64,000 nt of DNA, from NCBI RefSeq assembly GCF_001983935.1, contig NZ_CP017641.1, positions 5,365,001 through 5,429,000 on the forward strand. Reading direction: 5' to 3'. The DNA comes from Fuerstiella marisgermanici (GTDB lineage Bacteria > Planctomycetota > Planctomycetia > Planctomycetales > Planctomycetaceae). This document shows, piece by piece, positions 45,075 through 53,707 of this stretch (the first letter of the stretch is position 1; the number at the start of each line of letters is the position of its first letter). The position numbers and the translations under genes are program-made. The notes under the pieces were generated by a model that worked only from the letters and a program-made list of their open reading frames with translations, did not search any database and had not been told where the DNA came from.

Positions 45075-46076
45075 ATGTTGAAAGTTAAAGAGCGACGTAA
45101 AGCGTTTACGTTGATCGAACTGCTGGTAGTGATTGCAATTATTGCGATTTTGATCGCATTGTTATTGCCTGCTGTACAGCAGGCGCGAGAAGCCGCACGA
45201 AGAACACAGTGCAAGAACAACCTGAAACAGCTGGGACTGGCACTGCACAACTATCACGATGTTTACGGGGCACTGCCTCCAGGCCGAGTACGCAAGGCAT
45301 CGGCACATGTGTCGGGATCAGCCTGGTACAGCGGAAACATTTCCTAGCTGCCGCGACTTCTGGCACAAATCGATCAGGCACCATTGTTCGGCCAGATTGA
45401 CTGGAACATGGGGTACGGTACATCTGGCACCGACGGGCATGGAGGAGCCAACGGGGTCGACCCAACAGGCGCACGCCGTCAAATCATTCCGGCGTTCCGA
45501 TGCCCGTCAGACCCTGGCACGGGTCGAATCCCATGGACTACCCCAGCGGGAGTGAAGGTTACCGGAGCCCCCGCCAACGGCGGTTATGCTCACGGTAACT
45601 ATGTGGGAAGCGTAGGCACCTCAACCCGCTTGAACACGAACACTCCCGGAATTTTCAATCAAAACAACACCGTAAAGATCCGCGACATTGTCGATGGGAC
45701 GTCAAACGTACTGGCCGTTGCTGAAACCGTGATCGGGTTCTATCGCGAGAGCGTCAATGACTCCGGGAACCTGACAGACTGTGTCGGAGGATCGAAAGAT
45801 ACCTCCTCGACACGAATGGCCGGAAATTCGTGGTTCTATGCGTATTTTCCACAGAGTGCATTTTTCAATACCTATGTAGGGCCGAACAACAAGGTTTCGG
45901 TCGACTGTGGTGTGAATTCGGACCGCGTTAACGCAGCTGCTCGAAGTATGCACGTCGGCGGTGTACAGGTTCTGATGTGCGACGGTTCAGTGCGATTCGT
46001 TAGCGAAAACATTGACCTCGGCACATGGAGCTTCCTCGGCGACATGGCGGATGGCAATGTCGTTGGCGAATTCTAA
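45075..46076 (+). pseudogene. DUF1559 prepilin-like gene interrupted by an in-frame TAG
   Basis: ATG 45075 (AGGAAGG at 45063-45069) starts a normal DUF1559 protein: [32 protein letters not shown] and [17 protein letters not shown]. At 45345-45347 codon 91 is TAG. The same frame continues at once with LPRLLAQIDQAPLFGQIDWN, DGTSNVLAVAETV, CDGSVRFVSENIDLG and NVVGEF, all expected parts of DUF1559, to the TAA at 46076. A single nonsense change in an otherwise intact 333-codon frame: a recent pseudogene, a sequencing error, or suppressed translation. The internal ATG at 45384 would give only the C-terminal half without the pilin signal. Confidence 0.88.
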
Positions 46077-46126
46077 TCTTTAGCATTCTGGTCGGGGCTT
46101 TGTTCCCAACCGGTTGTGTAGAATCA

Positions 46127-46168
46127 AAGGCGACTGGTGAGGCTTTTGTCTCCCCAGTCGCCCTTTCT
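46127..46168 (+). terminator. Probable terminator after the DUF1559 gene
   Basis: GGCGACTGG (46129-46137) pairs with CCAGTCGCC (46154-46162), a 9-bp stem, followed by CTTTCT. The T-run is poor, so moderate strength. Confidence 0.6.
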
Positions 46169-46194
46169 ATCGCATCGCATGCATGCGTTTCGTT

Positions 46195-46228
46195 GCCCAG
46201 CTCCTGAAGGGCTGGGCTATTTTTTTTG
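46195..46228 (+). terminator. Rho-independent terminator
   Basis: GCCCAGC (46195-46201) pairs with GCTGGGC (46211-46217); the 3' side runs into TATTTTTTTTGTT. Second hairpin in series downstream of the DUF1559 gene and just upstream of the small lipoprotein gene. Confidence 0.8.
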
Positions 46229-46255
46229 TTTCCAAAAAGATGATTGAGTTATACG

Positions 46256-46432
46256 ATGGCCAAACGATTGTTTTTCTGTCTGCTTTTCTGCCTGCCGATG
46301 ACGTTCACTGTCGTTGGCTGTGGTGGAGGCGTTGAACCAGGTGTTGCCAGCGGGCCTGATGAGCCTGAACCAGAAATGACGGAAGAGGAAGAAGCGTCCG
46401 AAGCGGAAGCTGCTCGCTCTGCTGCCAATTGA
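46256..46432 (+). CDS. Small lipoprotein, 58 residues
   Basis: Starts at ATG 46256 in the same frame as a TTG at 46244. Signal peptide MAKRLFFCLLFCLPMTFTVV with lipobox VVGC, so the mature N-terminus is a lipidated Cys. The remaining ~38 residues are Gly-rich then very acidic (PDEPEPEMTEEEEASEAEAA). Very short lipoproteins of this kind often follow DUF1559 genes in planctomycetes, as here. No function known. Confidence 0.75.
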   Translation: MAKRLFFCLLFCLPMTFTVVGCGGGVEPGVASGPDEPEPEMTEEEEASEAEAARSAAN

Positions 46433-46537
46433 ATTTGTGCTTGTAGACATTATTGGGAGCGGTTCGCGGTACGCAGACCTGAAGCGAAGGTTCATGGCAT
46501 GGTTTCCTGAAGAGAATTCTCGTCGGAGGCTGAGCCA

Positions 46538-48739
46538 TTGAAATTCAGGACCTTTCTCGGGTGGGCCGTGCTCGCCACGGTGCTGATCGTGCAGCGACCG
46601 CTCACGTCTACCAACCTTTGGTGGCACCTTTCGCGCGGTCGTGAGGTTGCCAGCGGGAGCTGGACGCCAAGCCAGGTGCTATTAACCCTGGACCACAGTT
46701 GCGAAGCCGACTGGTTGAGCGGCGTGCCGTTCTACTTCGGCTGGACCCTGGGCGGGGTGCATTTCCTCGCGATGGTCCCTCTGGCCGCATGCGCCGTGAT
46801 GCTAGTCCTGCTTAAGGGCAGTCTTTCCCACTGCAGGAACCTCTTTACGGCGGCCATGTTTCTGCCGCTTTTCCTGTGGTCCGCGCGAGGAGACCTGCAG
46901 CCTGTCCCTGCCGTTTTCGATCTTGTCTTTCTGGTATTCCTTTGGCTGCTAAGCAGTCGCTGGAAATCCAAACGGACGTTCGTCACGCTGATTTTCCTGA
47001 CCTTCGTCCCCTGGAGTAATCTGGGACCTCGGCCAATCGTTGGACTGCTGTGGTTGATGTGTTGCGATTGGCGACGTGTCACTGATCCGCCTGCTGGCCC
47101 ACTTGCTGTCGCATCAGACTCGGCTCCAACAGCATCGGCCTCTCACCAAACTCGTCGCTGGGTGATTCAGATTTTCGCAGCCGCTGTTGTCGGCGGATCG
47201 CTGACTCCGCGAGGACTTTTCACGTGGAGCGACGCCTGTGTTCTGCTATCCCCCACATCGTTTGTCAGCGTCGGCGAATACAGCGAGACATCGTGGCCAG
47301 GATTGTTTTCAAACCAGCCATGGACTGCCGCCGAATGGGCGTTCGTCCTTTTGTGGACCTTATGGGCTGGAAACCGGTTCCTGTGCAGGCAACAGCCTCC
47401 AGAGGCATCTGATGTGGACCGGCGGCCGCTGGCGCTGCGTCGCTATGTGGGATGCTGTGTGCCGTTAGTGCTGGTGATCCTTTCTCGCAGTAACCTTGCG
47501 ATCTGTGGCTTGTGGATCTGTCTTGATGCACTCAGCGCCACCGCCCGCGGCCCAAAAGAATCGCTCAACTGGCGTTTTTCAGGGAAACCGATACTTCTTC
47601 CAGCGGCCTTCGTAGTGGCCTTAGCGGCTATGATTGTCGATGCGAACGGTCGGGCACTGGCGTCCTATGGCCGACTGGGTTGGGGAATCTCGCAGGAGCT
47701 TGATCCGCGCCTTTTGGACATTTCGCTACGTCCCGACAAAGACGAGCCGGTGATCGGCTGGGCGGCCGACGGACGTTCCACCGGCATCGCCGCATGGCGT
47801 TATCCCGAAATGCAGTTGTGTGATCATCCTCAGCGAGCGTTGCTCGGAGGACGAGTCCGGGAACATTCGATGTTGATTGAAGATCTTCAGGGCGATCATC
47901 GAGCTCGCTACCGGCGCGACGACGGCACGTGGGGTGGCTGGGTGCAGAGACTGGCAGACTGGAAGGTGCAGCTCATGCTCGTTCCCGTTGAGATGCAACA
48001 GTTGAATCGAGACCTACAGAAAATTACCTGGCGGCCACTTGATCTGGATTCACCAACGGTGCCGTATGTCTCCACGGACGACCTTCGCTATTCCGATGCG
48101 ATTTTGGCGACAATGCAACAGGAATGGTTTGTGGAATCAGGTCCCTGGCAACCAACAGCAGAGATCTACTCCGGACAGGACTGGCGGTTCGACATCATCG
48201 GTGAAATTGGCGGCACCCCGGACCCGATACCTGCGATACGTCAAGCTCAGCGCTTTCGGGCAACCGGTATTCCGGTTGCGGCACTTCGAGCGCTCTTGCC
48301 GATACGCCACCATAACCATCACCCGGCCTTGATTGACGAGTTCAGAAAGTGCCAACTGGCCTTGGCGGACCAGGAATGGACAACATTCGGGCGGACGACG
48401 TTGTTTCGAAGGCTCATCGCAGAACGATTAAACCTGAAGCCTCAAATTCCCAACGGCATTGACGGTGAGACCACCGAGGATGCGACAGCACCATCAACAG
48501 ACGTCTGGGACAAATGTATCAAGCGATACATTGCCGGCGAGTTGACCGAAGCCATTCACGTATTGCAGGGTGGTACGCCGCAAGAGTACTTTGCAGCAGC
48601 GATGCTGTGGCTTGAGCTTGGAGAAACTTCACAAGCGTTAGCTGCCCTACAGCCTCTGCTGTCCGATCAACGGGATTTGAATCTGGCGATTGCTGCAAAG
48701 TTTTGGTCTGAACAAATGGCTCTGGATCAGGGACAATGA
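46538..48739 (+). CDS. Polytopic membrane protein with helical C-terminal region
   Basis: 733 residues from TTG 46538, supported by GGAGG (46525-46529) 8 nt upstream. N-terminal TNLWWHLSRGREV (about 25-37) just after the first helix, then about ten hydrophobic helices to ~370. A large soluble part follows (~380-733) with a helical, TPR-like end (ALQPLLSDQRDLNLAIAAKFWSEQMA). The layout resembles GT-C-type glycosyltransferases, whose first loop carries a conserved acidic/Trp-His motif, but the acidic residue is not obvious, so this is only a hint. The seven-haem cytochrome gene follows after 28 nt. Confidence 0.72.
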   Translation: MKFRTFLGWAVLATVLIVQRPLTSTNLWWHLSRGREVASGSWTPSQVLLTLDHSCEADWLSGVPFYFGWTLGGVHFLAMVPLAACAVMLVLLKGSLSHCRNLFTAAMFLPLFLWSARGDLQPVPAVFDLVFLVFLWLLSSRWKSKRTFVTLIFLTFVPWSNLGPRPIVGLLWLMCCDWRRVTDPPAGPLAVASDSAPTASASHQTRRWVIQIFAAAVVGGSLTPRGLFTWSDACVLLSPTSFVSVGEYSETSWPGLFSNQPWTAAEWAFVLLWTLWAGNRFLCRQQPPEASDVDRRPLALRRYVGCCVPLVLVILSRSNLAICGLWICLDALSATARGPKESLNWRFSGKPILLPAAFVVALAAMIVDANGRALASYGRLGWGISQELDPRLLDISLRPDKDEPVIGWAADGRSTGIAAWRYPEMQLCDHPQRALLGGRVREHSMLIEDLQGDHRARYRRDDGTWGGWVQRLADWKVQLMLVPVEMQQLNRDLQKITWRPLDLDSPTVPYVSTDDLRYSDAILATMQQEWFVESGPWQPTAEIYSGQDWRFDIIGEIGGTPDPIPAIRQAQRFRATGIPVAALRALLPIRHHNHHPALIDEFRKCQLALADQEWTTFGRTTLFRRLIAERLNLKPQIPNGIDGETTEDATAPSTDVWDKCIKRYIAGELTEAIHVLQGGTPQEYFAAAMLWLELGETSQALAALQPLLSDQRDLNLAIAAKFWSEQMALDQGQ

Positions 48740-48767
48740 CCCCGATTTTTCCTGACTGTAGTTCCGT

Positions 48768-49922
48768 ATGAATGAGATTCCTGCCAAACGTGTTTGGACC
48801 ACCATAGCAACGTCAATTATTGCGTTGCTGGGAGCGTTCGCAGTGTGGGCGTCGTTTAGCCACGAATTCACCACGCCGCCTCGCCCCGTGGTGCTCAGCC
48901 GACACTCGACAAATTCGCAGCACCGGTGCGCTGAATGTCATTCAGATATTACCGACCAATTCGCACAGGCACCGCATTCCCGAACGTTAAGCAGGGCGAC
49001 CGCGCCGGAGAATCAGGAAGCATTCGTCGGACGAACATTCCACAACGACCTGACAGACGTGTCCTATCACTACGAAGCCGGTAAAGACGGGATTGACATA
49101 ATCACGGACGCCTATTCACGCAAGGTTTCGGCTAAGTGGATCTTCGGATCAGGGACACACGCTCGCACACCGTTGATTACATGGACCGACCGCGACGGGA
49201 AGACTGCTGGAATCGAACACAGCGTTAGTTCGTATCCATCCGGCGAACTGGGGCTTACGCTGGGTGCCGAAGACCAGAAAGAAACAAGCGGAATCTACTG
49301 CCTGGGAGCCGTGCGAGGGCCGGCCGAAACGGTCAACTGCTTCGGCTGCCATTCGACTCATCTACCCGTTGAAGACGGACGCCTTGCGATGGACAGGATC
49401 GTACCGAACATCGGATGCGCCCGATGCCATTGGAACACGACAGAGCATGTTCATGAAATGGATGCTGATCTACCCACGACTATCGAACGTTTCTCTGAAC
49501 TTACCCCGGAACAGTCAGTCGATCGATGTGGGGAGTGCCATCGACGGACGGAGGAAATGGGAGCTGAGGTTTCCCCCGAAGACAAATCGCTGGGCCGTTT
49601 CGCGCCGGTGGGGCTCACACAAAGCCCATGCTTCCAACAGCAGGGCAGCGTCACACTATCATCTGGCGCACAGGCCCGCCTGGATTGCACCAGCTGCCAC
49701 AACCCGCACGGTCCGACGTCCCACGACTGGCGGGATCACGCCGCGGTCTGTTTGGATTGCCATGATGGGGCTCATGATCGAGCGGCCAACTGCCCGAAGG
49801 CCGCGCGAACAGACAACTGCCTTACGTGCCATATGCCCTCGGTCCCGGCAAACAAGCATCTGCATTTCACCGATCATTGGATCCGTATCCGAGACACGGA
49901 ACCGACTCCGGAAAACCAGTGA
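48768..49922 (+). CDS. Seven-haem c-type cytochrome, second copy
   Basis: 384 residues, N-terminal anchor/signal (TTIATSIIALLGAFAVWASF). Seven haem sites CAECH, CFGCH, CARCH, CGECH, CTSCH, CLDCH and CLTCH in the same order and similar spacing as the protein at 31229, plus shared KWIFGSGTHARTP (there QWLIGSGTHAQTP) and the C-terminal FTDHWIRIRD. Clearly a paralogue. Its partner here is a membrane protein rather than PSD1/DUF1501. Presumed periplasmic electron transfer or scavenging enzyme of the c554 type; substrate unknown. Confidence 0.92.
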   Translation: MNEIPAKRVWTTIATSIIALLGAFAVWASFSHEFTTPPRPVVLSRHSTNSQHRCAECHSDITDQFAQAPHSRTLSRATAPENQEAFVGRTFHNDLTDVSYHYEAGKDGIDIITDAYSRKVSAKWIFGSGTHARTPLITWTDRDGKTAGIEHSVSSYPSGELGLTLGAEDQKETSGIYCLGAVRGPAETVNCFGCHSTHLPVEDGRLAMDRIVPNIGCARCHWNTTEHVHEMDADLPTTIERFSELTPEQSVDRCGECHRRTEEMGAEVSPEDKSLGRFAPVGLTQSPCFQQQGSVTLSSGAQARLDCTSCHNPHGPTSHDWRDHAAVCLDCHDGAHDRAANCPKAARTDNCLTCHMPSVPANKHLHFTDHWIRIRDTEPTPENQ

Positions 49923-49991
49923 GATCCAGGCCGAAACCATCAACAGCCCCCCCCATACATGAGAGCAGTTTCCCTTTTGGTGTGGCCGGTT

Positions 49992-50064
49992 GGGCCTCGC
50001 GGGAAACAGGCTTCATCGTCCGAGACGCCTGTTCCGCGGCCACAAGTCAATGAGTTTCGCTGTA
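49992..50064 (+). repeat. Dispersed ~72-bp repeat, copy C
   Basis: GGGCCTCGCGGGAAACAGGC, then TTCCGCGGCCACAAGTCAAT and GAGTTTCGCTGTAG. Matches copies A and B. An internal inverted repeat ACAGGC/GCCTGT (50006-50011 with 50027-50032) adds a second hairpin. Its end encodes the last residues of the GNAT gene on the other strand. Confidence 0.65.
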
Positions 50065-50541
50065 GCCGGCACTGTCAACTCGTTTCACCATCGGGATACA
50101 CGCGAGTGAAATACCTCTTGGCGAATGATATTGACTGATTCGCTCACCGGTGAAGCCGCATTTGCGATAGAAGGCGGCCGCGTTAAGCGTTGAATCCAGA
50201 GACAGGTTTTCCAATCCGCAACGCGCAGCAATCTCCTGCAAGTGTCGCATCATTGCGGTGCCGATGCCGTGGCCCATTAAATCGGGGGACACGAACACAC
50301 CATCAATGTGGCCAGTAAGACAATCGATCACGCCCGTGCCGACAATGGCACGGGCCACAACCGCGACATGCCATTTGTCGACGACGGATTGAACAAACCG
50401 CTCGGTTGGAACACCATCGGTCCAAATTGCGACGTCCTTATCCGAGTAGTACCCAGCACACTGGGCGCGTATCGATGCGTTGCGAATTTCCCAGATCGAA
50501 ACCGCGTCTTTGGCAACGGCTTTACGAATCGTGACTTCCAT
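50047..50541 (-). CDS. GNAT-family N-acetyltransferase
   Basis: 164 residues. GNAT fold: N-terminal TIRKAVAKDAVSIWEIRNASI, acetyl-CoA loop VSPDLMGHGIGTAMMRHL (about 85-102, the Q/RxxGxG/A position) and the C-terminal SLDSTLNAAAFYRKCGF (about 115-131). Substrate unknown; probably a small amine or protein N-terminus. The last codons (AGYSETH, stop) come from the dispersed repeat copy C, so the C-terminus may have been remodelled by that element. 27 nt downstream of the aldehyde dehydrogenase gene's end. Confidence 0.88.
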   Translation of the reverse strand: MEVTIRKAVAKDAVSIWEIRNASIRAQCAGYYSDKDVAIWTDGVPTERFVQSVVDKWHVAVVARAIVGTGVIDCLTGHIDGVFVSPDLMGHGIGTAMMRHLQEIAARCGLENLSLDSTLNAAAFYRKCGFTGERISQYHSPRGISLACIPMVKRVDSAGYSETH

Positions 50542-50568
50542 TTCCGGTGCCAGTTTTTGCCTCGCGCA

Positions 50569-52071
50569 TCACAGCGGACGCACGATCGAAATTGGTCGCA
50601 GGTAATCGTTCAGCGTATCTGGTGAAACCACGCCGCCACCCATGCCACTCTTGCCGACACCGGCATACGGGACACCGTGCACGATGACGTTGTGAGCGTT
50701 GATCCAGCCGTTGCCTGATTCAAACGCTTCGGCCACGCGAGCACATCGCACGAGGTCACGTGACCAGACGCTGTTGCCGAGTCCGTATTCCGTGTTGTTC
50801 GCCAGGCGAATGCCTTCTTCTTCGTTGGCGAATGGAGCCAGATACGCGACCGGGCCGAAGATCTCTTCGCGAGCGGCAATGTTGTCCAGCGAACCAGCCA
50901 TCAACGCTGGCTTCACGTAATAGCCGTTCTTGCCCGCAACCTTGGCGGCTCCACCTTCAAGTACCAGTTCAGCTCCTTCGGCCACACCCTTTTCCAAATA
51001 CCCGAGAACTCGGTCACGCTGCTTGGTGTTCACGAGAGGTCCCATTTGAGTCCCCGCGTCAAGCTGATAGCCAATGCTGACGGCCTTCATTCGATCGGCA
51101 CATTCGCCGACGAATTTGTCGTAGATGTCCTTGTGGATCAGCCAACGCGTCGCATCACAACATACCTGCCCGCTGTGAAACGTAATCGCTCCGACCAGTT
51201 TTTCGGCCGTTTCTTCGATGTCCACATCATCGAACACAACCGCCGCTCCTTTGCCGCCGAGTTCGCATTTGATTGGCGTCAGATTCCGACCACTGGCTTC
51301 CGCCACCATGCGGCCAACTTCCGGCGATCCAGTGAAACTCATGCGACGAAACTTCGGGTTGTTGGCGATCGCCGCGCCCGCTGTTTCGCCGATGCCCGTC
51401 GTGACGTTCAACACGCCCGCCGGAAGCAGATCCAGTTCCTGCACAACCTTGCACAAGTACAACGCAGACAGCGGCGTGTCTTCGGCCGGTTTCAGAACGC
51501 ATGTATTACCAGCGGCAAGTGCGGGAGCCAGCCCCCACCCTGTTAGCAGAAAGGGGAAGTTCCACGGAACGATAAATCCGCACGCGCCCCACGGGTGACG
51601 AGCGATCCAGGCTTCGTGGCCTTTGACGCCGATCACGCTGCGGTAATTGACCTGCTGCGCGAGGTCAGCGAAGTAGCGGAACGTGTCGATGAAATTTTGC
51701 ACGTCGGCTTCGGCCTGAGCGAACACTTTGCCGCAGTCCAGCGATTCAATCTGCGAAAACTGAGCCTTGCGAGCTTCGACGGCATCGGCGAGTCGGTGCA
51801 AAGCAGCGCTGCGTTCGTTGACTGGCATTTTCGCCCAACCGCTGCCTTCGAACGCATTCACCGCCGCGTCAACCGCGCGATCGACATCGTCTTTCTGAAG
51901 GCTGGCGACGGTTGTGATTTTCTGCCCCGTGCCCGGATCGACAACGTCAAACGTTTGGCCACCGGATGCGTCAATCCATTCTCCATTGACGAAGGCTTTC
52001 AGCGACGGCGAATCCAAAAATGCGGCAACTTCGGGAAGCAGGTCTGAAGTGGGTGCAATGGTGGTAGACAT
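50569..52071 (-). CDS. NAD(P)-dependent aldehyde dehydrogenase
   Basis: 500 residues, full-length ALDH superfamily. Seen: FIVPWNFPFLLTGWGLAPALAAGN (cofactor and substrate groove, about 165-188), FTGSPEVG (about 242-249, nucleotide loop), catalytic Glu in ELGGKG (about 266-271) and catalytic Cys in GQVCCDATR (about 300-308), EIFGPV (about 403-408). Closest in pattern to betaine-aldehyde/aminoaldehyde or aldehyde dehydrogenases of the ALDH1/2/9 group. Cytosolic. Likely co-transcribed with the acetyltransferase 27 nt downstream. Confidence 0.92.
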   Translation of the reverse strand: MSTTIAPTSDLLPEVAAFLDSPSLKAFVNGEWIDASGGQTFDVVDPGTGQKITTVASLQKDDVDRAVDAAVNAFEGSGWAKMPVNERSAALHRLADAVEARKAQFSQIESLDCGKVFAQAEADVQNFIDTFRYFADLAQQVNYRSVIGVKGHEAWIARHPWGACGFIVPWNFPFLLTGWGLAPALAAGNTCVLKPAEDTPLSALYLCKVVQELDLLPAGVLNVTTGIGETAGAAIANNPKFRRMSFTGSPEVGRMVAEASGRNLTPIKCELGGKGAAVVFDDVDIEETAEKLVGAITFHSGQVCCDATRWLIHKDIYDKFVGECADRMKAVSIGYQLDAGTQMGPLVNTKQRDRVLGYLEKGVAEGAELVLEGGAAKVAGKNGYYVKPALMAGSLDNIAAREEIFGPVAYLAPFANEEEGIRLANNTEYGLGNSVWSRDLVRCARVAEAFESGNGWINAHNVIVHGVPYAGVGKSGMGGGVVSPDTLNDYLRPISIVRPL

Positions 52072-52621
52072 TTGAGTTCCTTAAACGTGGCCGTGAATGG
52101 GGCGAGTATGCCGTTCGTGGCGAACAGCGTTCCTCAAAATAAGATACGATTTCGCATCTACAATTCCAAGCCGGTACGGCCCGGCGGGCGATTAGCCTGG
52201 CCGATTGAGTCGCGAGACAACCGCACCGTGTTTTTACCGCCAATCGCGGCATGCGTGTCAGCATTGTTCCCGTTGGCTGCTGGCCGCGTTCCATGGCGAC
52301 GGTGCCCACGCCGACACGACGGCCGGACGGGCAAATCGGAGAGGGTGAACATGGAGACAGAGAATGCGACGGCCGAGCTCCCGGCGTCGGCGGCAGCAGC
52401 GAATCCAAGACGACCACCGTGGACGGTGACACCACAACCACCATTTATGCGTTCACAAGCACCGTCTCGCCGGCAACCGCCAGCGAGGCCAGGCAAAGGG
52501 AACATGGCTGACGGCAACTCGGCTTCTGGTGGCGAGTCCGAGACACCAAAGCCGAACGAATTCGGTTCGCGGTTCACGGCGTCGTCCGCAATCACCGTCA
52601 CCATCACCACCTCAATTTGCC
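52072..52621. other. Region without a convincing gene
   Basis: 550 bp upstream of the aldehyde dehydrogenase gene, with overlapping open frames on both strands, all low-complexity (Thr/Ala/Arg-rich) and without ribosome sites or recognisable products. It separates the aldehyde dehydrogenase from the four-gene cluster and may hold the dehydrogenase promoter. Confidence 0.45.
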
Positions 52622-53707
52622 TCACTTTTCCGTTTCGTACAGACTAGTCTTGAGGAGATAGTCTATGTGGGAAATGGGGTTCTCGTTGAACGACCGATCC
52701 ACGAAATTCTCGTTTCTAAGCACGCTCAGGCGATTCCTCATACCAGCTTCTATACCCCAGACTCCCTTTTCACCAGGTACGGCTACTCCGATGATGGTTG
52801 CATCAATGCCCTCTTGTTTGATGACGCCCTTGAATTCGTCCAGCCGTGCCTCTTTTACCGAAGCAATGATTTGCCAGTCGCCCCAGAATAGAAAGAGATT
52901 CTTCGGGTCCAGGTCATGTTGGGTAGCTTCCCTGTGCACACAGTCTGGTATCTGCGAATCATCCAGCCACAACTCGATCCCAACATTTGAACGCTCAATA
53001 ATATTCCAAAGTGAACCCATAACTCCATCAGAGTTATCCGTTGCTGAGCTTAACACTCTTGCTCTCCGAAGTATCTGCATTTGGCGGATTTGTGGCTCAG
53101 GCCTTACAACGGCGTCGCGTTCAGCGCTACTCAAAAGGTCTATATTACCCAGTCGCGATGCTTTCAGATAGCTCGCTATAAAGTAACCGTTGCGTCCGAT
53201 CGACACTATCTTGTCACCGGGTTGACATGTGCTTCTGCCAACCTGTTCAGACTGCGGGATCGTGCCAATAGCTGTCCCATGACAAGCAAAGCGAGGAGCA
53301 ACGCGAATGTTCCCTCCAGCGTTTTTAAGTGAAAACGCCGTGCACGCTGCATCGAGGCCCTCAAAGTACTCTTCGAATTCTTTGACCGGCATGTCCGCCG
53401 GTGCCTCAACAGATGTAGTTAGTGCTACGGGACTGGCTCCAGCCGCAGCGAGATCACTGGCGTTTGCAAGAACAGTGTACCAACCCCAAGTTCGATATGA
53501 CTCATAACCAAGTGCCCATGCGAGTGGCTTGGGGCCTACGTCTGTCGTAACAACGAGTTTCTGTTCTGCTGAGTCGAGGCTCAGAAATGCACAATCGTCG
53601 CCCAACTCCATGCCTGCAGAACCTCGTCGCAAGATTGGCAAGACAAGCTCATTCAAGAGTCTGAATTCGCCCCAATCTCGCAATGTGTCATGCTCGCGAT
53701 TATTCAT
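52622..53707 (-). CDS. ThiL/AIR-synthase-like ATP-binding protein
   Basis: 361 residues from ATG 53707, which overlaps the stop of the kinase gene by 8 nt. PurM/ThiL superfamily: Mg/phosphate site GMELGDDCAFLSL (about 32-44), VVTTDVG (about 52-58), VLANASDLAAAGASPVAL (about 77-94, the ThiL NlSDlaAMGA-like helix), and SATDNSDGVMGSLWNI (about 234-249, the dvSDGL motif). Thiamine-monophosphate kinase is the nearest named relative, but no thiamine gene is near and the four-gene setting suggests another phosphorylation. Last gene of the HIT, deaminase-like, APH-like run. The frame is open to 53881. Confidence 0.72.
   Translation of the reverse strand: MNNREHDTLRDWGEFRLLNELVLPILRRGSAGMELGDDCAFLSLDSAEQKLVVTTDVGPKPLAWALGYESYRTWGWYTVLANASDLAAAGASPVALTTSVEAPADMPVKEFEEYFEGLDAACTAFSLKNAGGNIRVAPRFACHGTAIGTIPQSEQVGRSTCQPGDKIVSIGRNGYFIASYLKASRLGNIDLLSSAERDAVVRPEPQIRQMQILRRARVLSSATDNSDGVMGSLWNIIERSNVGIELWLDDSQIPDCVHREATQHDLDPKNLFLFWGDWQIIASVKEARLDEFKGVIKQEGIDATIIGVAVPGEKGVWGIEAGMRNRLSVLRNENFVDRSFNENPISHIDYLLKTSLYETEK

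Noticed and set aside
45345-45347. TAG as a pyrrolysine or recoded codon
   Set aside because: No pyrrolysine genes or recoding signal seen, and DUF1559 has no such residue at this place; mutation is simpler.
52072-52647. Overlapping ORFs of 86-191 codons on both strands
   Set aside because: Low-complexity products, no ribosome sites, strongly overlapping each other and no recognisable domain; treated as non-coding.
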